Assembly (NCBI GenBank): GCA_947179485.1
Contig: OX359245.1
Span: 28,197,067-28,261,066 of the forward strand
DNA from: Allacma fusca
Lineage: Eukaryota; Arthropoda; Collembola; Symphypleona; Sminthuridae
Reading direction: 5' to 3'
DNA: 64,000 nt
Positions 46,890 through 59,400 of this stretch are shown here, piece after piece. The translations under genes and the position numbers were made by a program. Below the pieces are notes generated by a model. That model worked only from the letters and a program-made list of their open reading frames with translations. It was not told the origin of the DNA and searched no databases. Positions within the stretch are counted from its first letter, which is position 1; each line of letters begins with the position of its first letter.

Positions 46890-47493
46890 AAATGTTCCTC
46901 TGTCACTCCTAAGCTACAAACATCGGATTTCTTCGAAAATTCCAGATTTTTCAGGGATTCGTACGCCATCCACCGGGTTGGTAATGGTACCCGGGTAAAA
47001 GTTGAATTGTAATAATTTTCATATAAATAACTATGCAAATATGATACGAGAAATTAACAAATAATGAAACATTGTTGTAAGTAATAATTTAATTAATACA
47101 AAGCAAATAATTTTATGGCGATTGAAATTGCAATCATACGTCGAAAGATGCTCTCGTAGAGAGTACCCACAGCGTTTTCAAAATTTTATGTTTTATGCAC
47201 ATACTACATATGTATGTTACCAGTTCATTGAAGAAATTCCATTTGGTTGGGAGTGTGGAGTTGCATTCAAATACAAGTTCGTCAGATACTCTGGGAAGCC
47301 GGAAAAGGGTTCGGTTCTGCTCAACGGCCCTATTCTTAGCAAAGAGTTTGTAAGGCTTCAAATTGAGGATTGAAGTTTCCGTAAAAATTTCTGGAATCGT
47401 AAGTTTCGCATAGGACACTGTCAAAATTAAAGAAAGTGTTGCAAAAACATTATATAAGGTACAATGGTTAAATCTAATTTCATGTTTAGGCAT
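46890..47493 (-). pseudogene. RTK remnant: first exon plus truncated kinase exon 14
   Basis: The first exon (47493-47221) encodes a signal peptide and the start of the ectodomain ([27 protein letters not shown]), close to RTK-D, with an intact donor. Only 230 bp further on (46990 to about 46890) comes a copy of the kinase exon beginning [18 protein letters not shown]. Its acceptor AG is changed to GG, the kinase Trp in SDVWSLG is Cys, and the exon breaks off after GVT. The roughly twelve exons normally between them are missing. This is a gene gutted by internal deletion, belonging to the D/E subclade and in the same orientation as the array. Confidence 0.85.
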
Positions 47494-49131
47494 AAAAGGG
47501 TATGTACAAGGGTTTTCACAGGTCTTTGTCCCCTCTATAGCTCATAGGAACGGGAGTGTGATAAAATGTCTCAAATTTGTTATAATAATTGTAATGCCTG
47601 TACAAACAGATTTTTTGGGCTAGTGGACTGTATAAACAATATTTCTCAAAGCTTTTCTGTCTCAAATGTTCCTAATGCAATTCATAATTCTCTGTGCCCG
47701 GTTTCTCTTTCGAAATAAGGAAAGCGGGTAAAAAGCTTCAATTTCTGCTAATTGCAAACATACGTTATTGTTATAATTTGAAGCGATCTGAAGATAATTA
47801 TACTAAAATTAAGTTGTTGGTCTGTGTCGGCTTCCAAGAGTACAAGTTCTGCAATAAAACAAAATAATGAAGCTAATTAGTCAATGCTAGCTTTGTTCGG
47901 AGGAACCTAATGGGTTGACCTCTCTTCAAGGGAACATGTCAGTTGACGGCGCATCAGTGTTTTCTCACCGCAGGGAAGCGACACAATTTGCAAGGAGTTC
48001 AATGCTCCAACAAAACTTTCCAAGCAAAACATTGGCACAACAATACTAAATAAAGCTTCAATGTTTATAGGCGCTACTCACAGCTGAAATATGATGCAAA
48101 GATAAGAATCGTCTTTATATGGATAAGCTCTGCACGTAAGCAAAGGAAGCATACCTGGCCATCAGATTTAACTTATCAAAATGCGTTAAATAGGTCATTG
48201 TGAGACAAGAGTTCACATTTAAATATTCCAGCACAGTTTCCATGATTAAAATAATTTAGCATCTGGTATCATGAATTTGTTGTTTAACACCAAACACAGA
48301 AACTTCAGTAAATGACCTTACAATAATTTGCATGCGTGGATACATCATAGAATGTATTCTTTTTATTTTAGCCTCTAGTTATTTAGAATAAAAAATTCGT
48401 ATTATGTAATACATGGAAACTGCGGGAACATACATACATATATCCCCAAAATTATTTATAGTCAGTATTTTATTTTGTACGGAAATAAGTGTCAGTAGAC
48501 AGAAGGCATGTCACAAAAGAAAGTTGAAGAAAATACTTACCATTTTGTACTTATTACTTTCTTATTAAAGTAATCATGACTTTAGGACAGTTTTTAAATG
48601 AAATAATAACATATGGATTAAAATTGTATAATTATGAAAAAGATACTGAACAAATTCCAACTTATGAAATTCATGCATGTAGCATATCAAAAATCCCTGT
48701 AAGCCTTAAAACATTGAATTATAGATTCCGAAATGTTTTCTACAGCTCTAGTATAGAGATACATACGTGCTATCTGGAACCCCGTGTCATTGAAAAAATT
48801 TGTCAATCCACAAAATGTTGTTGAAAATTACAACAAAATAAGAAATATGCATGGCTCACTTAACGCATAATCATGTATACTTTTACATGGAATCCTCCTT
48901 TGCATGGAGATTGTATACTAAGTTCTTTAATGCACAAGCACTGGAATAAAGGTTGACATTTTCTTCATTCGATATATTTGTTACTCAAGTTCATTCGCAA
49001 AAATTTAAGTATTTTAATTAAATTCAATTAAGTATCTACAGTATTATTATTTTAAAACCCTCAATAATTAATTAACCGCATTGAGGATAAAATTCATTAA
49101 AACTACTAAAAACTCCAAAGCATATCAAGGT
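47494..49131. other. Intergenic region between the RTK remnant and RTK-D
   Basis: 1.6 kb, AT-rich. The 82-codon ORF at 48576-48824 has no recognisable motif and I do not call it a gene. No transposon termini were found. Confidence 0.35.
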
Positions 49132-52100
49132 TCAATCCTGGAAACCGTTAAGTGTTGAATTGAACACTTCCCTTAAGGACGTGTAACTCGGGCGTTCTGT
49201 CGGGACGATATTCCATGTTTGACACATAATAGCGTACCTGTTTAAAATTTATTTAAAAAATTTATTTTTATCTTTCAACTTTTTTAAATACCAAATTATT
49301 TAGATTTGACTTCCAACGGGGAGTGCAAATACAGGCTCTGGTCCTTAATATCTGTATTACATCGACTGTACGTGAATCCCACTTACATTTGCTGGGAGGC
49401 GTAAATAGGGCTTTCCAATCGAATCCCTTCAGCAAGCAATGAATGGGACTGGAACTCCCACATGTACTTATCGTAAGGAATCAATCCAAGGGTAAACATT
49501 TCCCACAGTGTCACTCCTAAACTCCAAATGTCAGACTCCTTCGAAAATTCTAGATTCCTCAGGGATTCATATGCCATCCATCTGGTAGGTAAGGGTACCT
49601 GAGTATTTGTAAAATTATTATTATTAACGTGTATTTAAAAATCCGCTGACACTTAATGATTAAACTATTAGCTGATTATTGTATTTAAAATAAATGTGGC
49701 TCAAAACCTAGGCCTTACATAGGATTTCTTAACATAAACTGCACAAGAGTACATGTGTTTGGATAATCCGAAATCACTGATTTTAGCCTTCAGATCATGC
49801 ATGATAAGAACATTCCTTGCCGCTAGGTCTCCATGGATTATCTGAAAGGTAATAGGTGCAGCTTCAAGTAAAATATTGTTTTTGCTCCCTAATCCCCATA
49901 AACGCAGGAGTATCAAATGTTTTCCATTATATATTTTTTCATCCCAATAATTACAAAAGTGTTTTGTGGATATTTATCAAAATTAGATTTAATGATTACT
50001 TTCCCAAAATTGTGCTAGATTTATGCACCTACATTTTTACTGCTAATGAATTCCATCGCATCTATTATGTCCACTGCCCATTGAGTCAAATGTCGTGTTG
50101 AGAGTATCATGTTGGAAGAGACCAGCTCCGAGACAATAGGGCTAAAATATGGAATTTCAAAAACGTGGGTATTAATGCTGAAAATATATTACGGTTAAGA
50201 TATATCATTGCGGCTTTATAAGATGATCATAAAAAGGAAGAATTTGGAAGCGAATAAAATTTGCGATAAATGAATGTTATTAATTTCGCAATCTGTTAAA
50301 CTTCGGAGATAAATAAAAATGTTAATTAAAATTGGTAAAACGTATTGACTTCAGTTCAATCATTTAACAGGTGTACGTTAAAACAACAACACCCGGAGTC
50401 AAATTTCTAATTATTACAGAATAATCAATCTCATTACCTTTTTTGACTTGGACGCACAGAAGACGCCTTAAACAAATTTACAAAGTTGCTCCGCCCTTTC
50501 TTCAAAACTGAGAGCATATCCCCTCGCTCACAAAATTCCAGAATTACCAGGACCTCATCTGGAGGGGCACAAAATTTGAATTTACTGAATCTAGCGTTTA
50601 CGAAGATTGTTTAAAAAGTGTTTATCTATCCGGGAGATGCATTTACTAAGTCTGAGCATGCCACTCCCAAAATAAAAAATCATTTAAAATAACAATCAAA
50701 TTTTGCAAACTTTTTTGAAGGTTTGCAGTGCAAGCCCCTATCAAGTTGACAATGTTGGGGTGGCTCCCAACGTACGACATTACTTTCACTTCAGAGAGAA
50801 GAGCTTTTAAATAATCCAAACTCTCCGATCTGGATTTGGTTACTTTAATTGCCACGTCCAGGAAACCAATGTGACCCTTTATGACTTTTGCGTAGGTTCC
50901 GCTTCCAAGCACCAGGTCGTCTGGAATTTTAAACCTTTGTCATTTGAATCCTTCAAAATTTACGACTTCATTGATTTGAATGAATCTCTATAATAGGTAT
51001 TCAAGCATGTTTTAAATAATTGCAAAATATAAGGACGGTCTCGTATTTCCTATGGGGGGGAATTTTTTAAATAATTATTTTGGGGCGCATAAAATCCATA
51101 CCTGTAATGAAGCTTTCCCGAGGCATCTCCAGTTTGTTATCGTAGGGCAAAACGAAGGCGTCATCTCCTCCGGAGGATCCTGTAAAGAATTCCTGGATTT
51201 CTCCATCAGATAAATATGCCCCTTGCTGTGTCTTCCGAATTTTGTAGAAAGCAAGTACAATAACCACTGTGATAAGAAACAGGGCGGAGACAACCACGCC
51301 GGATAAAATTGGAACGTCCACTCGACTTCCCCCATCTTTTCAACAATAACAGATTCAAGAACATTTTAATCATTTTTAACCCTTTAATCAAAATACCCGA
51401 TTTTAGGAAATTACCTTGCGTAAATCGATAATATAATCTGGCTTCTCCGGCAGCATTATTGGCAACACATACAACTTCCTTAAATGGATGGTTTGGTCCC
51501 AGAACCACTTCACTTTCAGTATCGGACTGATTCATCAAAGTGTAGTGTTGTACAAGCGTTCCATTCCCATTGGTTTGTTCCGGTTTCTAAAGTGTTTCAA
51601 AATTTTCAGGGTGATTTAAATCCTGCATCTTCCCTTGGTCAAAACCCATAGAGGGTGCAATGGTAGAAAATATTTGAAACCTCAAATTGTTGTATATTTT
51701 GATTGAGAATTTCTAAAGGCAATAATAACTTGTCTAAATATTGACGGTCATAGAGTGGTCAGAAATGTGAAATAAATTAGGGTTTTTTACATTTTTCCAA
51801 CGTGACCCTCAAAACTATAGTTAAATAGACTTAATCATGTATACAGGGCATGCAATTTAATTTTTTCAAATCAAGATGAAAATTTTTTAAACATCAAAGG
51901 ATCCCTTTTCTAATATCACGCACATATTTTGGTATTAAGATTTTTAAAACAATTTTTAAAGCATAACATGAATCACTTACAATTCCATCAAAATGCCACT
52001 CAATTGTGGCTGGAGGGAGTCCTGATCGTTCACAAGATAGTTTTTGGGGTGTACTTGTCACGTTTCCAAAAATTAATTTCGCTTGCACCTTCGTAGGAAT

Positions 52101-54564
52101 ATTCTCCTCGTATTTAATAAAAAAAGGTGGGATGGACTCTGGAAGAATTTTAAAATATAATCTTATATTTTCCCTATGATAATTTTCCTGGCACAGTACG
52201 AAACCATCGGAACAATAATAAATTATTAACACACCCATCTTTCATTTATCTCAAATTTCTCATCAAAATATTTTCGAGTGCAATTCATTAAAATCAATGG
52301 TACAATTTTCAGAGGCTTGTCTTACAAGTCGCATTGCACAAGGAACTTCAAATACCTGCAACGCTAACATGCATCGTGAAATTGGTCATATTTAGCTCAT
52401 TCCAATTTGGGGCCTGACAAACAACGGACGTTATCAATGAACAGTCGAAACGAATTGTTTTCTTTGAAATGTAAAGTTGAGGATCCTCAGTCGTGGTTTC
52501 AATTCCAGTTCCTGAATTTGTTTTAGAGCAGTCAAATTTAAATAAAAGGTTATATCAACATGCTGACATTTCAAAAATCATTACAAACAATGTAAAATAA
52601 AACGCATGTGAATGAATACATGAGACATTTTACCTAATTCAATCTCAGTCTCATTTCCCAAGATAATTTTCCACAGGAAGCCATGGGAGAAAAATGGTCT
52701 CAAAGCGAGGCATTCAAAGTCTCGTGTGTATTTGGTGTAAATCACACTCTTATTCTTTGCATATCTCATCTCGACGGAATCATTATAGGATAAACGTACG
52801 GTTATCATATCATCATGTCGAATACTGTTTCCCGTTATTCCTACGTATTTCCCTGCATGGTAAAAATATTAAAGCACCGTAAATCAGGCCTTAAATTTAA
52901 CTGGAAAAATGGAAGGGGGATAGGCAAAATGGACGCATTTTTGTTTAAATTTACGCAACGCTTTCCCTCCACTTTGAATATCCGCAAGGGTTTTGTAAAA
53001 ACCCTTCGCAATGCTATTTTCATTGTTGTCTCCACAAGCCAGGACAAATAACGAAGATGTATCTCGAAGCTCGGAGCAAATTGAACTGGTACAATTGGGC
53101 TTGAATGTCGTTCCAGTGGTGCAGTTATCGCCGTTCTGTATCGAAAATATTAGCATATGCATTACAATTTGTATGTATACATTTTTAATACGGAGAAAAT
53201 TAGTTTTAAGCAGAATTTTTTTAAGATTTAGAAATTTTGCTCACATAACGGAAAACCGCATTGCACTCATCGGGATTGTTGCAGGGAACGAACACAGACA
53301 GAACTTCTTTTTCACTCCCATCAGCCAACATGCAAGCATAGGCTCCGGTTTCCATGTCTACATTTAACAAATATTTGCAGCCGTGATTATGCCCAAGTCT
53401 GGCACTTATAGTTACTCCCCGATTCTGGTCTTGAAGTCTTCGTCTGAGGTATTTATTCCCTAAAGATTTTATAAATAATTAATTAAAACATGCCTCCATC
53501 AGCACAAATTAAGGAAAGGTTTAAAATATATTTGATTCCTCCAGATTGTATCAAATTCGTTTCCAGATTTTCTAAAATTTGTTGAATCGACTCAAGTTAT
53601 TTTGGGGTTGCAAATAACAAAAACATGAAACAAATTTGGAAATCTAGATTAGTAAATTTGACAAATTGTTTCCTGGAAAAAATTTTGCTGGCAAACATTT
53701 TAATACTCGCGTGCAGGATAATCCATGGGCTTGGAATTTTGGTAATTCCGCAGGGTTTCTGTAGTAAACGAAGTTCACTGTTGATTTTCAAATTAGAAGA
53801 CCAAAGCTTGTCTTCCCTTACCATGGCTATACTGGAGTTCAAAATATCCAGGAGATTCTTCCGCTGATACGGTGTTCTTAAGGAAAGTGTTCAAATACTT
53901 GCATTTGGGGACTCCAGTGGGGCAGTCATTTTCGCAGGACAAATTTAACATGTGGTGGGGATTATTGAGAGAGACCTTGAAAGTAGTGTAAAAGAGCCAT
54001 CCAACGGAATCGTTCCCAGGAGTTTTGTTATACAAGCGCCATTTCTTGATGTCGATCTTCTTTACCTTTTTAAAAATTCAGTGACCCTTGAAAATCCTTT
54101 ATAAAACTTTATTTTCACAAATTTTGGAAATTGCGCACTTCCGCTATAATATGCCATTTTACAATACATTTTGCTTTCTAGAGGAAGACGGAAGTCACTA
54201 AAATGTTTTCCTTGTGCGAACATTAAATTTTGTGGTAATTCAAATTTTAATATTTTAAAGGAAGCTCTTACAGAAAAAGGGTCCCAGAAGTTTTTAGCAT
54301 TTTATCTCCACAAATTACCTGTTCATTGAAGAAATTCCATTTTGCCGGGAGCGTGGAGTTGCATTCAAACACAAGTTCATCAAATACTCTGGGAAGCCGA
54401 AAATGGGTTTGGTTCTGCTCAACGGTCCTATTCTTAGCAAATAGTTTGTAAGACTTCAAATTGAGGATTGGGTAAGTTTCCGTAAAATTTTCGGGAATCG
54501 TAAGTGTTGCGTCGGAATCCGTCAAAATTACGAAAAGTGTGATAAAAATATAATAAGGGACCAT
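49132..54564 (-). CDS. RTK-D: PDGFR/VEGFR-like receptor tyrosine kinase, 901 residues
   Basis: Exons 5'-3': 54564-54319, 54065-53822, 53459-53245, 53135-52955, 52852-52634, 52511-52356, 52138-51981, 51586-51415, 51335-51102, 50920-50711, 50558-50438, 50141-50033, 49841-49719, 49598-49387, 49237-49132 (TGA). Phases agree at every junction; total 2,706 nt. The donor after exon 10 (GTTTGC) is weak. Seen: signal peptide [19 protein letters not shown]; Ig-like C...W...C pairs, the last ending [16 protein letters not shown]; transmembrane [14 protein letters not shown]; juxtamembrane [21 protein letters not shown] lysine near 634; HGDLAARN (Asp 760); [30 protein letters not shown]. Odd: the glycine loop reads GSGTYAKV, so the third glycine of GxGxxG (near 619) is Ala, unlike all paralogs. 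This may lower ATP affinity; that is inference. No transposon interrupts the gene. Confidence 0.9.
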
Positions 54565-56497
54565 GTTAACTTCAATTGATAATTTATAGTCACTCGAAAT
54601 GATATGCAGGGTATTGCAAGGTACTTCGCCCCCTCTAGTTCACAACATGTGTGAGAAAATCTACCGTCTCAATTGCTTCAATTTCCCTCCTAATTTCGGG
54701 GTCACACAGTTATCTGAATTCAGAGTTTCAGATGGTGGGATTAATTCGTTTCGGAATTATAAAAGAAGGAATATTGTTACTTTTGTGCTAGTGGGCTTAA
54801 TGTCTCGGCACAAGTATTTGGAAACAGTACCAGATTTTTTCCCGTGAAACAAGCATGTTTTTGTAGCAATGACAGACAGAAGCACAGAAAACCCCAATAA
54901 ATGACGTGACAATATACTACTGTACAATAACGTTAAAATCAGAGAGTACACATTGCAAGCGAAATTCCACTCTTCAATCAGCGTATATTTGGGAAGAATA
55001 AAAATTAGCATTGTGGAAAACAAGGAAACTTTGAGGAAAAATATCATATTATTTGTATTCCGGGTGGTCATTTGTCCCGAGAGGTTACAGGACACAGGAG
55101 GCGTGACGCCAAAAAAACATTAGACGTAAGTTTACATAAGAAAACAAACACAAGAAACCGCATCCACATGTCCGTTCACTAATTGTCTAACTTGGAGTTC
55201 TGGAGCTGCCGAACTTGTGAATTAATATATAAAATAATAATTGACTCATTCTAAAACGAGGGTCAGAAAAGGTAGTAAGGAGGATATGCGATAGCATTAC
55301 AGTGCACTACATCATTTTAATGCAGAGCTGTTAACGGTCTAAAAATTCGACTTGTATTATCAAATTATAGTATAAGGAAAAAAAGAATGTTGCGGTAAAT
55401 GATCCACGAATTAAAGCATACTCCTTTACGGGCCCCTTATATTACAGTATTAGTAACCGCTACACTTGTAATGAGATGCATTAAAGACTTACGTATATAA
55501 AATTCTGAAATCATATAATTATAATAATTTAAATTGTGGCCAATAGATACACGTTATATCTGTAGGACGGACAAAGCTGAACAGACAATATTAAACTTTC
55601 TCAAATATATCAAAACTCGAAACAAACAATTTCCACACAATCGGTACTAACGGCTACATAATGTTCCAATGTTGGAGGTTTTAAAAATTTCTCTTGTATT
55701 GATACGAAAGCAAAATCTACAGTAGCATTTCAACTTACCTGGTTAAAACTTAGCTAACCATCCCTACATGGTTACATATGCATATACATACTGTAATAAT
55801 TACATATACCCCCCCAACCCAATAGGAACACAAATTTTTGTCATAAATGTAGTTGCACAGGGTTGTTCTAAAGTGACAGAAATATTTCCAAAATTGCCAA
55901 CTTCGAAAATTGAGACTATAGCTATGTATGTATTTGCGAGAGTTACAGCAGGCAGTTCCCAATTGTCATAAATCTGGGAGGTAGATCTGCTTGTAGGTTT
56001 ACACGTAATCATTTAGTCAATGAGATGAGCTAAAGTAATCTACAAGCATCAAGGATTTCCTATTGTACAAAATTTCCTGTGGATATACAGTTGGCACTCC
56101 AGTGGTCCTCATGGGTACAAAAGATTTGCCCCCGTTCCCACTGAATGGGTACTCCGCTTCAATGTTCCTGTACCCGGACCCGGTACCGTCAAGGTGGGAA
56201 CAGTATTTTGAGCTGAATTGAGCTTAACTTTTCCGTTTTACCTCTCATGTTTCTACATTTATATATGTAGATACTTATCGCTGCATTCTCTCGCAATTTT
56301 TTTCCAATGAGTCACTTTATTGTTTGTAAGGAATATAAAATTTGTTCATTTTAGGCTTAATTTTCTTTAATAATTTGAACTTACATATAACTAATTAAAT
56401 GTCTTTTACATTATCCCAATATTATATTATTTGATCATTCAAGAAAAAACTTAACAAAAATATTAAAAACTAAAATATAATATGACGAATCAGCAAG
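54565..56497. other. Intergenic region between RTK-E and RTK-D
   Basis: 1.9 kb holding the putative RTK-D promoter side and the RTK-E 3' flank. No gene recognised. Around 56090-56215 GGTACC/GGACCCGG-type words suggest an old repeat scrap without visible ends. Confidence 0.35.
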
Positions 56498-59400
56498 TTA
56501 ATCCTGCAAGCTGTTAAATATTTTATTGAACTCTTCTTTTAAGCAGGCGTAACTTGGCCGTTCTCTTGGGTCGATATTCCAAGTTTGGCACATAAGAGTG
56601 TATCTGTAGAAAGTTTGCAAGAAAAAAAACTTGTTAAACCATTATCAGTTAATTTTTTTTGGATATCAAATGTTTATGTAGATTTAACGCCTCTCTCTAT
56701 GAGGACAATGTCCCTTGTAATGACACATGAGGGTGTACAAACTAAGCTTGGGATATGGTAGAGCATCAATTAAAATACGATATATTATAGTGAAACCTCT
56801 TTAAAGAAAAATTGCATGGGAATCGTTATTAGAGAGTCAACTGTTTATAAATCGTGTATTTTAAAAAGTGTATTACATATGTAGGGAGGCGTAAATTGGC
56901 TTTTCCAATCGAATCCCTTCAGCAAGTAATGAATGGGACTGGAACTCCCACATGTACTTATCGTAAGGAATCAATCCAAGAGAAAACATTTCCCACAATG
57001 TCACTCCTAAACTCCAAACATCGGATTCCTTTGAAAATTCCAGATTTTTCAGGGATTCGTACGCCATCCATCGGGTTGGTAATGGTACCTGAGGAAGGGT
57101 CATTAGACAAGGGTAAGGTCAATTTAATGACCGAATTTAAAACCATATAATTATGTGTACATATGGCCTATAGACAATTTTTATATGAATATTAAACAAA
57201 TACGGCTCAAAACCCAGAACTTACGTAGGATTTCTTAACATAGACTGCACAGGAGTACATGTGTTTGGATAAACCAAAATCACTGATTTTCGCCTTTAAA
57301 TCATGGGAAATGAGCACATTCCTTGCCGCGAGGTCTCCGTGGATTATCTGAAACACAAGGTCAAATTTAATAAAATTTTTGCTTCCAGGTTTTTTAAAAA
57401 TTCTAGACAAATTCACACAACGTGCATGAAAGGTCACTAACAATAAGTGTTCAAATAGGGAAATTTTGTTTGAAATTTTTTTACAGTGTCACTGAACAAA
57501 TAGACACGCGTACTAAAAGAAATGACCTTATTATGTGTCAATGTTTACACTTTTGAAGAATCTACGAAAAATTTATTTAGACAATCGAGGAATGTCGTAT
57601 TTTTAAAATGAATGTTGAAATCTTTAAAGATGTACGAGGAAAATGATGGCATCATTCTGGACATAGCAATAGTTTAGAGTCTATATAGCCTACGATTTTA
57701 AAAATGTCAAAAACACAAAATTACATTTTTACTGCTGATAAATTCCATTGCTTCTATTATGTCCAGGGCCCAGTGAACCAAATGTCGGGTTGAGAGTATC
57801 ATATTGGAAGAGACCAGCTCGGAGACCACAGGGCTACATAAAAAACACAATCTCGAATGAATGACTCTGGGAATAAAAATTAAAAAAATCAGGAAAAAAT
57901 CAGTTAAATGTAATTAATTATCAACCTCTTCTGATTTGGCCCCAAAGAGGAGATGTCCAGCAAATCTATGTATTTGCTCCGCCCTTTCTTCAAAACTGAA
58001 AGCATATCCCCTCGCTCACAGAATTCCAGAATTACTTGAATTTCATCTGGAACAATCAAATTAAAATTAATATTTACTTCCCCTGAAATTATTGACCGAG
58101 AATTTCTTAAAATATCCAGCTCTTGGTTTTAACTTCAGCTTGTAAAATTTGACCCACTTTTTTGAAGGTTGGAAGTGCAAGCCCCGATCAAGTTAACAAT
58201 GTTGGAATGGCTCCCGACATACGACATCACTTTAACTTCCGACAGAAGAGCCTTCAGATAATCCAAACTCTCAGAACTGGATTTTGTTACTTTAATTGCC
58301 ACGTCCAGGAAACCGATGTGGCCCTTTAGGACCTTCCCGTAGGTCCCGCTCCCAAGGACAATGTCCTCTACAATTTTGCATAGGCTCCATGTACATTGTC
58401 CTTAAGGACTCTTAGCAAATGTTATTGTTGTAAATTGGGTTTTTTTTATTATTTTTTTAGTGTAAATTTACTATTTAATAAATGAAGTAATTCCTCAAAC
58501 AATTTACCGGTCACAAAGCTTTCCCTCGACAACTCCAGCTTGTTATCGTAAGGTAACACGAAGGCATCGTGTCCTCCGGAGGCTCCTGTGAAAAATTCCT
58601 CGATTTCACCGTCCGATAGATACGCCCCAAGCTGGGTCTTCCGGATTTTGTAGAAAGCAATTATAATAACAACAATGACCAGAAATAAAGCGGAAGCCAC
58701 CACGCCGGAAATAATTGGAATGTCCATTCTACTTTCCGCATCTTTGACAATAAAAAAATTCAAGATTCATTGCAATTATTATATTTTTACTCCTTTATTT
58801 AATTTTGTGAATTTTTGGAATTACCCGGCGTAATTCGATAGTGCAATCTGGCTTCTCCGGCCGCATTACCCGCAACGCATACTACTTCTGTGAAGGGATG
58901 GTTGGGCTTCATAATTACTTCACTTTTACTATCCGTGTCCCTCACAGTGTAGTGCTGCACAAGTGTCCCATTCCCATCGCTTGCTTCCGGTTTCTAAAAT
59001 ATTTCAAAATTCCAAGATACACATCAAATCTTCCACACAATCCCAGATTTAAAGGATCAAGGTAGAATTATATTTAGCTCCGCACAAATTATAGATAATT
59101 GATTTTCTTCCTGATTTTTTATAAATAGCCAGAATTAATCCCGGTCAGATTACAAAGGAAGATTATCTCAGTAATAATTTAGTTTTAATTGATTCACTCA
59201 CAATTCCATCAAAATGCCACTCAATTAATGCCGGAGGTTCACCAAAACGTGAGCATGTTAGTTTTAAGGTGGCACTGTTCACGTCAACCATTTTTTCTTG
59301 GACCTTTTTGATAGCCTTCCCATTGCCTTCAAAAAAATAGGGTGGGACAGACTCTAGGACATTTAAAAGGATGTGAGCGTCCATGTTATTTACATGTAAT

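Noticed and set aside
48576..48824. 82-codon plus-strand ORF
   Set aside because: No motif, no repeat match and no splicing context; ORFs of this length are expected by chance in AT-rich DNA.
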